Below are positions 1 to 6,832 of a stretch of DNA of 12,201 nt, piece by piece. How positions within the stretch are numbered: position 1 is the first letter of the stretch; each line of letters begins with the position of its first letter. Both the position numbers and the translations under genes were made by a program. This stretch comes from Actinomycetes bacterium (GTDB taxonomy: Bacteria; Actinomycetota; Acidimicrobiia; Acidimicrobiales; Bog-793), in contig JAKAOD010000038.1 in the NCBI GenBank assembly GCA_021823365.1, positions 1 through 12,201 on the forward strand, written 5' to 3'. The notes beneath the pieces were generated by a model. That model saw only the letters and a list, made by a program, of their open reading frames with translations. It made no database searches and was not told where the DNA came from.

Positions 1-640
1 CGACCACGCGCTGGCCGTCACGGTGGAACCCGACGACCGCCAGGCGGCTCATCGCGACGGCCCCGAGTCTCGCCGCGCTCCGGACGAGCTCGAGCACGTA
101 GCGTGCATCGTCGACCTGCGTGTCGTAGTACTCGACGGCGCCGACGAGCGAGTCGCTCCGCAGACCGGGTGCCGCTGCGAGCGCCGCGCGCTTGGAGAGG
201 TGCCGGTGGAGCGGAAGCCCCCGGGTGGTGCGCGACGACCAGCCGAGGAGGTCGTAGAGAGCGATCCCGGCACCGACGTAGGCGCGTTCGACGACGGGCC
301 GCCTGAGCGGGTAGAGGACCGGCACGGGGCGGACGAGATGGGGCGCGAGGCGTTGTAGCAGCAGTCCCCGCTCCTTCAGCGCCTGGCGGACGAGGCCGAA
401 GTCCATCATCTGCAGGTAGCGCAGGCCGCCGTGGATCAGCTTGCTCGAACGGCTCGAGGTGCCCGCGCCCCAGTCCTGGGCCTCGACGAGCGCCGTCGAC
501 AGCCCTCTGCTCGCCGCGTCGAGCGCGCTTCCGGCGCCGACGACGCCTCCTCCGACGATCACCACGTCGAGGGGCGCGGAGGTCGAGCGGTCGAGATTCG
601 AGGATCGACGGTCGGGCGACAGCACCGAGGAGCTCACCAT
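1..640 (-). CDS. glpD: Glycerol-3-phosphate dehydrogenase GlpD, N-terminal part (runs off the left edge)
   Basis: This FAD-dependent enzyme oxidises sn-glycerol-3-phosphate to dihydroxyacetone phosphate, passing electrons to the quinone pool at the inner face of the membrane. I read 213 codons from ATG at 640 before the window ends; the family is usually 500-580 residues, so about 60% is missing. The dinucleotide-binding fold is clear: VIVGGGVVGAG at residues 27-37, then the GlpD hallmark GTSSRSSKLIHGGLRYL at residues 60-76, which contacts the flavin, and the conserved EYYDTQVDDARYV stretch near residue 170. A good ribosome-binding site (AGGTGA, 6 nt upstream) supports the start. It lies 92 nt downstream of the metallophosphoesterase gene on the same strand and is probably co-transcribed, though the gap leaves room for its own promoter. 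No frameshift is seen in the visible part. The identification is firm from the motifs. Confidence 0.94.
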   Translation of the reverse strand, partial: MVSSSVLSPDRRSSNLDRSTSAPLDVVIVGGGVVGAGSALDAASRGLSTALVEAQDWGAGTSSRSSKLIHGGLRYLQMMDFGLVRQALKERGLLLQRLAPHLVRPVPVLYPLRRPVVERAYVGAGIALYDLLGWSSRTTRGLPLHRHLSKRAALAAAPGLRSDSLVGAVEYYDTQVDDARYVLELVRSAARLGAVAMSRLAVVGFHRDGQRVV

Positions 641-732
641 GGTTCACCTACTTGGTCGGAGGAGAGACGGCCCCTCGAGCGGGCAAGTCCCCATCGAGCC
701 TGGGCAAGGGCCGAACCGAGGCGGGGAGGCCG

Positions 733-2376
733 TCATCGAAGCGGGAACGGGGCGCGAAGGCGCAGTGCGACGTTCCGGTCGGTGGGCCAGCCCTCGCTGC
801 CTCTGCCGGCCCCGGAGAAGGGATCGTTCGAGGCGAGCTCCCGGTGGAGGGCGGCGAGCTGCTCCAGCCCGCTCGCTTCGGAGGGGTCGGCCGGCACTGC
901 GGCGTCGAGCATCGAGGACAGGATCGTGAGGTCGCCGTCGGCGTCGCAGACGAGCTCCAGGATGCGGCCCTGGCACGGCCAGTCGGCGATCGCAGCGGTG
1001 GAGACCTCCCAGAAGCCGCCGGTGCGGCCGCTCGGGTCCGGGTGCGGCCGGACCTCGTTCAGGTGCCGGTGGCCGTTCAGCCACAGCACGACGTTCGGGA
1101 ACCGGTGGAGCAGGTCCTCGATCGGCTGGGCGAGGGCACGCGGGTGGTCGGCCTCACGACCCCCGGGATCCTTCCGCGCATTGACCATGCTCGCGAGGCC
1201 GTGGTGCGAGGCGAGAACGACCAGCCGATCGGTCGCGGCGCGCGTGACGGGCCGGCCCCCGGCGTCGAAGGCGTGGCTGTGCACCTCGGCGAGGCGCTCC
1301 TCGAGCCAGCCAAGCTGGCGGAGCCCGATGCTCCCCTGGAAGCCGCCGTCGAGGTCGGCCGTGTCGAGCAGCACGACGCGAAGTGGCACCGCGCCGTCGA
1401 GGTCGTGCACGGCGTAGGCGGTCCCGCGCTCGAGGTTCTCGTCCGTGTAGCCGTGCCCGGCCGGGCGCCCGCCGGCCGCGAGCAGGGCCGCGACGAGCTC
1501 GCGCCGCCCGACGCTGCGACGCGCGCCGTCGGGGCTCACCGGGCGCGCCGGACCTGCAAGGAGGAGCTCCGGGCCGGAGATGAAGGCATCGATCGACGCC
1601 ATGGGGTCGAGGCCGGGCGGCAGGTCGACGGGCTTGCGGGCCCCACCGAGGACCTCCTCGTAGGCGCGCGTGGCGATCGCCGTGCCGAGCACGAGCCCGT
1701 CGTGGTTGCCGAAGCAAGCGAGCCAGGGCATCGCGAGCCCCGGGGACGCGAACTGCCTCAGGGCGCGGGCGAGCAGTCCCGGCTGCGCCGGATAGCCGAA
1801 GCGTTCCTTGTAGCGGTCCGGTCCGGGCTCGGGGCTCCAGAAGAGGGCGGGATCCCAGCCTTGGGACTGGACGCCGTCGTAGCCCGGTCCGCCCGAGCCC
1901 GGGACGACGGTGCCGCCGGCGAGCAGCGCGACCGACCACGCGAGCTCGTTCTGCTGGGCGTTGTCGAGTGTGTCGCCCGTGCAGATGGACAGCCCGAGGG
2001 GCGCGCCGGTGTCGGCGCTCGCGGGCAGGGAGTTGAGGGTGCGCACCATGGCGGTGACGGCATGGGGCGCCAATGCCTCCTGCGGCCGGCACGCGGGTAC
2101 GTAGTCCTCCGCCCCCGGGGTGCCTCGGAGCCGCTCGAGGAACTCGAAACGCGCCGGGGACCGGACGTCGGCGATCTGGAAGTCGGTGAGCTGGGCGAGG
2201 CGCAGGAGCGAGGAGACGCGGCGCGCGCCTCTTGACGCCGCGGCGGCCAGCTCCTCGCGCACCACCCGCGGCTCGCCCGGTCCGTAGGCGAGCTTCCGGT
2301 ACCGGCCCTCCGATCCGGACGAGTCGCCGCGACCCGGACGCAGGGTCCGCTCCAGCGTGGTCGCGGCCTGCATCAC
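733..2376 (-). CDS. Large calcineurin-like metallophosphoesterase (probably the PPA1498/TIGR03767 type)
   Basis: A 547-residue predicted dinuclear-metal phosphoesterase. The usual five metal-site motifs are present but widely separated by long inserts: LTDFQIAD (63-70), GD at 134-135, FGNHD (222-226), SHHG (390-393) and NGHRH (434-438). The N-terminus (TLERTLRPG, YGPGEPRVVR) and SPARFEFLE (73-81) resemble, from memory, the actinobacterial TIGR03767 family. The first motif is D-x-Q (D65, Q67) rather than the common D-x-H. Members of that family often carry a Tat signal; none is visible here, and only 43 nt separate the start from the upstream gene, so the protein should be cytoplasmic. The start is GTG 2376, with ATG at 2373 as an equal alternative. 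It follows the ABC ATPase gene and precedes glpD, so a phosphodiester imported by the transporter is a reasonable substrate, but that is inference. The phosphoesterase call is strong; the substrate is unknown. Confidence 0.88.
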   Translation of the reverse strand: MMQAATTLERTLRPGRGDSSGSEGRYRKLAYGPGEPRVVREELAAAASRGARRVSSLLRLAQLTDFQIADVRSPARFEFLERLRGTPGAEDYVPACRPQEALAPHAVTAMVRTLNSLPASADTGAPLGLSICTGDTLDNAQQNELAWSVALLAGGTVVPGSGGPGYDGVQSQGWDPALFWSPEPGPDRYKERFGYPAQPGLLARALRQFASPGLAMPWLACFGNHDGLVLGTAIATRAYEEVLGGARKPVDLPPGLDPMASIDAFISGPELLLAGPARPVSPDGARRSVGRRELVAALLAAGGRPAGHGYTDENLERGTAYAVHDLDGAVPLRVVLLDTADLDGGFQGSIGLRQLGWLEERLAEVHSHAFDAGGRPVTRAATDRLVVLASHHGLASMVNARKDPGGREADHPRALAQPIEDLLHRFPNVVLWLNGHRHLNEVRPHPDPSGRTGGFWEVSTAAIADWPCQGRILELVCDADGDLTILSSMLDAAVPADPSEASGLEQLAALHRELASNDPFSGAGRGSEGWPTDRNVALRLRAPFPLR

Positions 2377-2392
2377 CGCTCGCCCCGCCGAT

Positions 2393-2415
2393 CGGGGGAG
2401 GGGCGGTCTCCCCCG
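2393..2415 (-). terminator. GC-rich hairpin between the ABC ATPase and phosphoesterase genes
   Basis: The 43-nt gap contains a perfect 8-bp inverted repeat, CGGGGGAG (2393-2400) and CTCCCCCG (2408-2415), with a 7-nt loop. No T-run follows in the direction of transcription, so it is not a classical intrinsic terminator. It could attenuate transcription, stabilise the upstream mRNA, or be chance in such GC-rich DNA. Confidence 0.35.
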
Positions 2416-2419
2416 CCGC

Positions 2420-3502
2420 TCACCCGGCTCCGAGCAGGTGGGTGCCGGCCGGGTCCACCCGGAACGAGACGAGCGTCCCCGATGCCCAGTTCAAGGCCTG
2501 GACGCTCGGCACGTCGGCGACGAGCGGGCCGAGGTCGGTGTCGAGCGCGAGCCGTGTGACCGGACCGAGGAAGGTGAAGGCGAGCACGCGCCCGCCGAGC
2601 GACCCGCCCGCCCGGGCGGCGTCGACGGCGTCGGCGTTCGTCGCCTCGTGGACCGCCACCGACTCGGGGCGGATGAGGACGAGCACCCGCTCGCCGGGCG
2701 CGCACCCGTGCCCGTCCTGGACGGCGAGCGGCACCGCTGTCTCGCCGACGGTGACCGAGTTGGGACCGGCGACCCTGCCCTCGATGCGGTTCATCGTCCC
2801 GACGAACTCGGCGACGAAGGGCGTGCGCGGGTCCCGGTAGATCTCCGCAGGCGTGCCGACCTGCTCGAGCACGCCCTCGGACATCACCGCGACCCGGTCC
2901 GAGATCGACAGCGCCTCCTCCTGGTCGTGGGTGACGTAGACCGTCGTGGTGCCGAGCCGCTTCTGGAGGTCGCGGATCTCCTGGCGGAGCTGGAGGCGGA
3001 CCTTGGCGTCGAGCGCCGAGAGCGGCTCGTCGAGCAGGAGGACCGCCGGCTCGATGGCGAGCGCCCGCGCCAGGGCCACCCGCTGCTGCTGGCCGCCGGA
3101 GAGCTCGTTCGGATAGCGCTCGGCGCGCCCGCCGAGGCCGACCAGCTCGAGGAGCTCGTCCGCCCTCCGCTTTCGCGCCGGGCGGTCCTGACCCCGGACC
3201 CGGAGCCCGAACGCGACGTTCTCCCTCGCCGTCATGTTGGGAAACAGGCTGTATGCCTGGAACACCATTCCCATGTTCCGCTTGTTTGCCGGGACGCCGG
3301 TGACGTCTCGCCCCTCGACGAGCAGCTCGCCCCCGTCCGGGTGCTCGAAGCCCGCCACGATCCGGAGCGCCGTGGTCTTGCCGCAGCCGCTCGGGCCGAG
3401 CAGGGAGACGAGCTCACCCGAGCCGATTCGGAGGTCGAGGCCGCGCAGCGCCACCACGTCGCCGAACTGCTTGTGCACGGCTTTCAGCTCGAGCGTCGCC
3501 AT
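2420..3502 (-). CDS. ABC transporter ATP-binding protein, PotA/FbpC-like
   Basis: This 360-residue protein is the ATPase that powers the adjacent importer at the cytoplasmic face of the membrane. All nucleotide-binding motifs are present: Walker A GPSGCGKTT (36-44), Q-loop Q82, signature LSGGQ (134-138), Walker B LLLDEP (155-160) and the H-loop TH at 191-192. Residues from about 240 form a C-terminal TOBE-type regulatory domain, with the typical VLIRPE at 275-280. This architecture and length belong to the polyamine, ferric-iron and 2-aminoethylphosphonate importer group, so the sequence alone does not choose between those substrates. The ATG at 3502 has GAGGTAG just upstream and lies 3 nt after the stop of the second permease, indicating tight co-translation. 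The next gene downstream encodes a phosphoesterase. Confidence 0.95.
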   Translation of the reverse strand: MATLELKAVHKQFGDVVALRGLDLRIGSGELVSLLGPSGCGKTTALRIVAGFEHPDGGELLVEGRDVTGVPANKRNMGMVFQAYSLFPNMTARENVAFGLRVRGQDRPARKRRADELLELVGLGGRAERYPNELSGGQQQRVALARALAIEPAVLLLDEPLSALDAKVRLQLRQEIRDLQKRLGTTTVYVTHDQEEALSISDRVAVMSEGVLEQVGTPAEIYRDPRTPFVAEFVGTMNRIEGRVAGPNSVTVGETAVPLAVQDGHGCAPGERVLVLIRPESVAVHEATNADAVDAARAGGSLGGRVLAFTFLGPVTRLALDTDLGPLVADVPSVQALNWASGTLVSFRVDPAGTHLLGAG

Positions 3503-3505
3503 CTG

Positions 3506-4348
3506 CTACCTCGTCGCTCCGATCTGCACGTTCGCCCTGCCGCCCGCGAACCTGCTGACGAGGAAGATCCCTCCCATGGCGACCCACGTCAGGAGGAAGC
3601 TGATGATCGCGAGCGCCGCGGCCTGGTAAGCCTCGGTATTGCCGATGTAGTAGATGTACACGGCGAAGGTGTTGTAGAGCAGCAGGCTCGAGATCGTGTA
3701 CTCGCCCATCACGATCGCGAGCGTGAGGAACATCGCCCCGAGCATCGCCGAGCGGACGTTCGGCACGATCACGAAGAGAAGCGTCCTCCACCACGAGGAT
3801 CCGACGCTCTGGGCCGCCTCGGTGAGCGTCTTCACGTCGATCGCCCGCATGCCGGCGTCGAGCGACCGGTAGGTGAAGGGCAAGGCGAGGATCACGTACA
3901 TGAGCGCGAGGATCTGCGAGCTCGAGAGCAGCGCGGGGAAGACGTTGAAGACCCCGGACAGCCCGACGACGAGGGCCACCGGCGGGACGACGAAGGGGAG
4001 GATGGCGATCATGTCCATCGTCGGCCTGATGCGCGGGATCTTCAGGTGGACCCAGTAGACGGTCGGCACCATCAGCACCATGCTGATCGCCATCGTCTCG
4101 ACGGCGAGCCGGAGGGAGAGGAGGAAGCTCGAGCTGAACTGCGGGTCGGCGAATATCTCCGCGTACCAGTGGAAGCCGTAGCGGCCCGGCCCGACCTCGA
4201 GGCTGAACTGCGCCACGGAGTAGAGCGGCACGAGGAAGTAGAGCGCCGCGAGGACCAGCCAGAAGATCGCCCAGACCGAAGGGCGCCGGCGTGCCCTGCG
4301 GGCCCGATGTCGAGGGGGCGCCGCGACGGCCACGGTCACGGAAGCCAT
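3506..4348 (-). CDS. ABC transporter permease, PotC-like (second membrane subunit)
   Basis: A 280-residue inner-membrane permease. About six hydrophobic segments are visible, at roughly residues 25-48, 72-97, 112-134, 144-160, 199-222 and 242-266. The cytoplasmic coupling motif that docks on the ATPase is seen as TEAAQSVGSSWWRTLLFVIV followed by P (residues 176-196), a good match to EAA-x3-G-x9-I-x-LP. The N-terminus is short, arginine-rich and cytoplasmic (RHRARRARRRP). The ATG at 4348 lies inside the end of the upstream permease gene (13-nt overlap), so translation is probably coupled. The reading frame stays open far upstream without a stop, but that part only shadows the other permease and binding-protein genes. 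It forms a heterodimeric channel with the other permease. The substrate is not determined by this sequence. Confidence 0.93.
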   Translation of the reverse strand: MASVTVAVAAPPRHRARRARRRPSVWAIFWLVLAALYFLVPLYSVAQFSLEVGPGRYGFHWYAEIFADPQFSSSFLLSLRLAVETMAISMVLMVPTVYWVHLKIPRIRPTMDMIAILPFVVPPVALVVGLSGVFNVFPALLSSSQILALMYVILALPFTYRSLDAGMRAIDVKTLTEAAQSVGSSWWRTLLFVIVPNVRSAMLGAMFLTLAIVMGEYTISSLLLYNTFAVYIYYIGNTEAYQAAALAIISFLLTWVAMGGIFLVSRFAGGRANVQIGATR

Positions 4349-5319
4349 CGTGCCGCCCGCCGCTGGAGGAGGACGTACAGCGTCACGGCGATCGCGATGA
4401 TCACGATCATCCCGAAGGCGAGCGCGTCGCCGAGCTGGGGGTTCGGGACGGTGACGTTGCCCTGGAGGATCGCCCCGATCTGGACGGGGACGAGGTTGAT
4501 GTAGCCGGCGGTCAGCGCGTAGGGGGTTGCGTAGGCGCTGAAGGCGTTGCCGAACAGCAGCACGGTCGAGCCGAGCAGCCCCGGGAGGACGAGCGGCAGG
4601 CCGACGTGCCGCCAGTACTGCGCCGGCGTCGCGCCGAGGTTCTGCGCGGCCTCTCGCCACTCCGCCCGCAAGCCTTCGAGCGTCGGGCTGATGATGAGGA
4701 TCATCAGGGGGAACTGGAAGTAGATGTAGGTGAGCGAGAGGCCCGCCATGCCGAAGATGGTGAACCCGTGGTTGTAGATGTGCAGGCCGGCGTGGTCGAG
4801 CAGCGAGGTGACGACGCCGGTCGGGCCGATCGTGGCGATGAAGGCGAAGGCGAGCGGGATGCCGGCGAAGTTCGCCGCGACGCCCGAGAAGGTCGACAGG
4901 AGCGGGCGGATGAAGGCGGGGAGGCGCCCGTGCACCGCCCCGTAGGCGATGAACAGGCCGAAGAGGCCGCCCGCCGCGGCGGTGATCGCGCTCAGCTCGA
5001 CGCTCGTGGCGTAGGCGGAGAGGTACTCCCCGCTGAACAGGCGCGACACGTTCGCCGTCGAGAAGTTGCCCTTCGGCCCCTCGAAGGACTTGACGATCAG
5101 CTCGATCGTCGGGACGAGGAGGAAGAGCGCCGTGTAGGCGAAGAAGGGAAGGATCCCGAGCCAGCGCAGGGCCGAGGCGCGCCCGCTGCGGCGCGCGCCG
5201 CGGGGCGCGGAGCGGGCAGCCGGACGCGACCCGGGGCCGGCCACGAGGGCCGGCCCGCGAAGCGCGCCGGTACCGTCTCCTTGCGCCGGCTCGCTCGGCG
5301 CCGGCGCGCCGCTCTCCAT
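4336..5319 (-). CDS. ABC transporter permease, PotB-like (first membrane subunit)
   Basis: A 327-residue inner-membrane permease partnering the next gene. A disordered, Ala/Pro/Gly/Arg-rich cytoplasmic N-terminus of about 50 residues precedes the first hydrophobic segment (about 53-76). Further segments lie near 108-128, 150-165, 188-212, 245-265 and 298-318. The coupling motif for the ATPase is REAAQNLGATPAQYWRHVGL followed by P (residues 222-242). The long N-terminal tail is unusual for PotB-like proteins and its length depends on the start chosen. ATG 5319 lies 15 nt after the binding-protein stop, with AGGA just upstream; an internal start nearer residue 50 is possible. Its 3' end overlaps the next permease by 13 nt. 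Order and spacing indicate one operon: binding protein, permease, permease, ATPase. Confidence 0.92.
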   Translation of the reverse strand: MESGAPAPSEPAQGDGTGALRGPALVAGPGSRPAARSAPRGARRSGRASALRWLGILPFFAYTALFLLVPTIELIVKSFEGPKGNFSTANVSRLFSGEYLSAYATSVELSAITAAAGGLFGLFIAYGAVHGRLPAFIRPLLSTFSGVAANFAGIPLAFAFIATIGPTGVVTSLLDHAGLHIYNHGFTIFGMAGLSLTYIYFQFPLMILIISPTLEGLRAEWREAAQNLGATPAQYWRHVGLPLVLPGLLGSTVLLFGNAFSAYATPYALTAGYINLVPVQIGAILQGNVTVPNPQLGDALAFGMIVIIAIAVTLYVLLQRRAARWLP

Positions 5320-5334
5320 GTCGTCCTGGCCGTG

Positions 5335-6537
5335 CTAGGTGCCGGCCACCTTCGGGCCCCACTGCTGCGTGAGGACCTTGCTCGCGGTGCTGATCTGCGC
5401 CGTCGTGGCGAACTTGACGCTCTTGTACGCCGACGCCGGAGGCAGCTTCGCGGCGAGCGAGGCGGGGATCACGCCGCGCTTGGCGAGGTCCGCATACCGG
5501 GAGGGGTGGCTGTAGCCGGCGAGGTAGAGCAGCTGGCCCTGGTCGGAGTAGAGGAACTCCTCCCACAGCCTCGCCGCCATCGGGTTCGGCGAGTAGGCGC
5601 TGATCGCCTGGCAGTAGAAGCCGCCGTAGACGCCGGTCTTCGGGATCGAGACCGTGTAGGGGGGGTTCCCCTTGAACGAGTCCTTGTTCGCCAGGTTGAG
5701 GTAGTCCCAGATGAGCGCGATCGGGGTCGATCCCTTGGCGATGTTCGCCGGCAGGGCGTCGGCGGGGATGAAGTTCCCGGCCTTCTTCAGCTTGGCGAAG
5801 AAGTTGATCCCCGGCTCGATGTCGTCGAGCGAGCCGCCGTTGGCGAGCGCGGCGGCGAACACGGCCGCGAAGGCGTCGCCTGCCGTCCGCGGGTCCCCGT
5901 CGATCGCCACCTGGCCGTGGTAGCGCGGGTTCAGCAGGTCCGACCAGTCGACCGGCGGCGTCTTTTGCACGTTGAGGTTCGTGCCGAAGGAGATGACCCC
6001 GTAGTAGTCCCCGTACCACAGGCCGCTCGGGTCCTTCATCGACGCCGGGATCGTGCTCCAGGTCGCCACCTTGTAGGGCGTGTAGAGGTGCCCGCTGGCT
6101 CCGGCGACGGCGAGGGCAGGGGCGACGTCGACGACGTCGGGGGCGCGGGACTGGCCCTTCAGGGTCGAGATCGCCGTGTTCTCCTCCGCCGAGCTGTCGT
6201 TCGGGGCCGCGCTGTTGACCCCGAGCTTGTACTTGGTCTTGAAGGTCTTGATGATGTTGCCGTAGTTCGCCCAGTTCGGCGGGAGGGCGATGACGTTGAC
6301 ACGGCCCTCCTGCCGCGCCGCCTTGATAAGTGCGGGCAGGCCGCCGGGGGGAAGGTGGGTCGGCAGGGGCGGTTTGGTCGCCAGCGGCAGGATGCGCCTG
6401 CCCGGCGCCTCGAGGAGGCCGCCGAGCGAGGGCGCCACCGCGAGGGCGGCAGCCCCGAGAGCGCCGCGACGGAGCAGCTCGCGCCGGGAGATCCCGGACG
6501 GGTCCTGCTCGCCGGTCGGGTCGAATTGCTCGGTCAT
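5335..6537 (-). CDS. Extracellular solute-binding protein of the ABC importer, Tat-exported
   Basis: A 400-residue ligand-capture subunit of the type I/PotD-AfuA-PhnS superfamily. The N-terminus carries a twin-arginine motif SRRELLRR (17-24) followed by a hydrophobic stretch GALGAAALAVAPSLGG (25-40), so export in folded form is predicted. There is no lipobox cysteine; the only Cys is residue 309. Recognisable family segments are SRAPDVVDVAPALA (130-143), WYGDYYGVISFGTNLN (174-189) and the hinge-region signature WSDLLNPRYHGQVAI (198-212), typical of binding proteins for polyamines, ferric ion or aminoethylphosphonate. ATG 6537 is preceded by a strong purine-rich site (GGAGGGGGGG) about 7 nt away. 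This is the first gene of the operon and is read away from the intergenic PHO-box array. Ligand unknown; a phosphorylated compound is favoured by context only. Confidence 0.92.
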   Translation of the reverse strand: MTEQFDPTGEQDPSGISRRELLRRGALGAAALAVAPSLGGLLEAPGRRILPLATKPPLPTHLPPGGLPALIKAARQEGRVNVIALPPNWANYGNIIKTFKTKYKLGVNSAAPNDSSAEENTAISTLKGQSRAPDVVDVAPALAVAGASGHLYTPYKVATWSTIPASMKDPSGLWYGDYYGVISFGTNLNVQKTPPVDWSDLLNPRYHGQVAIDGDPRTAGDAFAAVFAAALANGGSLDDIEPGINFFAKLKKAGNFIPADALPANIAKGSTPIALIWDYLNLANKDSFKGNPPYTVSIPKTGVYGGFYCQAISAYSPNPMAARLWEEFLYSDQGQLLYLAGYSHPSRYADLAKRGVIPASLAAKLPPASAYKSVKFATTAQISTASKVLTQQWGPKVAGT

Positions 6538-6544
6538 CAGTTGA

Positions 6545-6553
6545 CCCCCCTCC
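6545..6553 (-). promoter_or_regulatory. Ribosome-binding site of the solute-binding protein gene
   Basis: On the minus strand GGAGGGGGG ends 7 nt before ATG 6537, which settles that start codon. Confidence 0.6.
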
Positions 6554-6658
6554 GCCTAGGTTGCTCGTCCGAAGCGCGGGCCGGAGAACCTGCAGGACAT
6601 CCGACGGAGAACGCCACCGTCTCCTCTGCCGCAACTCGGGCCGTGCCGCAACATTTCA

Positions 6659-6684
6659 ATGTTACCGCCGACCCTCGACAGGGT
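6659..6684 (-). promoter_or_regulatory. Possible promoter of the ABC/phosphoesterase/glpD operon
   Basis: On the minus strand TTCGAC (6684-6679) and TAACAT (6664-6659) are separated by about 14 nt; a slightly different -35 choice would give better spacing. The match to consensus is modest. The attraction is its placement: the PHO-box heptamers begin just upstream of it in this orientation, where an activator would sit. The 5' leader would be about 115 nt. It also overlaps a 6-bp inverted repeat (6669-6674 and 6681-6686). Confidence 0.25.
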
Positions 6685-6697
6685 CGAAGGTCACTTC

Positions 6698-6763
6698 TTT
6701 CACTCTGTCGTCACCGTGCGTTTACCTCACGTTCATCGTGACGATATCATACGTTCACCTGTC
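6698..6763 (+). promoter_or_regulatory. PHO-box-like operator: direct repeats of GTTCACC at 11-nt spacing
   Basis: Heptamers in one register start at 6698 (TTTCACT), 6709 (CGTCACC), 6720 (GTTTACC), 6731 (GTTCATC), 6742 (CGATATC, poor) and 6753 (GTTCACC, perfect). Each start is exactly 11 nt after the last. A further GGTCACT lies at 6689, 9 nt before the first. The actinobacterial PhoP and RegX3 response regulators bind direct repeats of this heptamer with an 11-nt period under phosphate limitation. The array lies between the ABC/phosphoesterase/glpD operon and the pit-DUF47 operon, both with phosphate-related products. The repeats are seen directly; the regulator and the direction of control are inferred. 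Confidence 0.72.
6722..6750 (+). promoter_or_regulatory. Possible promoter of the pit operon inside the PHO-box array
   Basis: TATCAT at 6745-6750 matches five of six bases of a -10 hexamer and occupies the one weak repeat unit. A poor -35 (TTACCT, 6722-6727) lies 17 nt upstream, within a strong repeat, as expected for an activator-dependent promoter. The same AT-rich patch reads TATGAT on the minus strand (6751-6746), so it could serve either direction. The predicted start point would be near 6757, inside the last repeat. Confidence 0.35.
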
Positions 6764-6811
6764 GGTCCTTGGGCGAGCAGGGAGGTAGGTCGCCGCCGGG
6801 GGAGTCGTGCC

Positions 6812-6823
6812 GGAGGAAGGAGG
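6812..6823 (+). promoter_or_regulatory. Ribosome-binding site deciding the pit start
   Basis: GGAGGAAGGAGG ends 9 nt before GTG 6833. This extended Shine-Dalgarno sequence is the reason for choosing GTG 6833 over the in-frame ATG at 6659, which would place coding sequence across the operator. Confidence 0.75.
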
Positions 6824-6832
6824 CCGCCCGAG

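Noticed and set aside
2420..6537. Firm assignment of the ABC importer to polyamines (potABCD)
   Set aside because: The motifs are shared by polyamine, ferric-iron and aminoethylphosphonate systems, and the immediate gene context points to phosphate compounds.
3506..6634. A 1042-codon minus-strand frame that would fuse the second permease to a long upstream region
   Set aside because: Only the part from ATG 4348 resembles a protein family. Upstream it is an out-of-frame reading of the other permease and the binding protein.
652..6741. Very long plus-strand open frames (652-2235, 2357-4504, 4291-6741) opposite the left-arm operon
   Set aside because: They are rich in Arg, Glu, Asp and Gly without recognisable domains, and lie exactly antisense to genes with clear motifs. 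This is the usual result of high G/C at third codon positions.
6735..6745. Palindrome ATCGT-G-ACGAT as a separate operator
   Set aside because: It lies wholly inside the 11-nt direct-repeat array and straddles two units, so it is more likely incidental.
6659..6832. Longer pit reading frame starting at ATG 6659
   Set aside because: It would run through the PHO-box repeats and the putative promoter, adds no transporter-like sequence, and lacks the strong ribosome-binding site found before GTG 6833.
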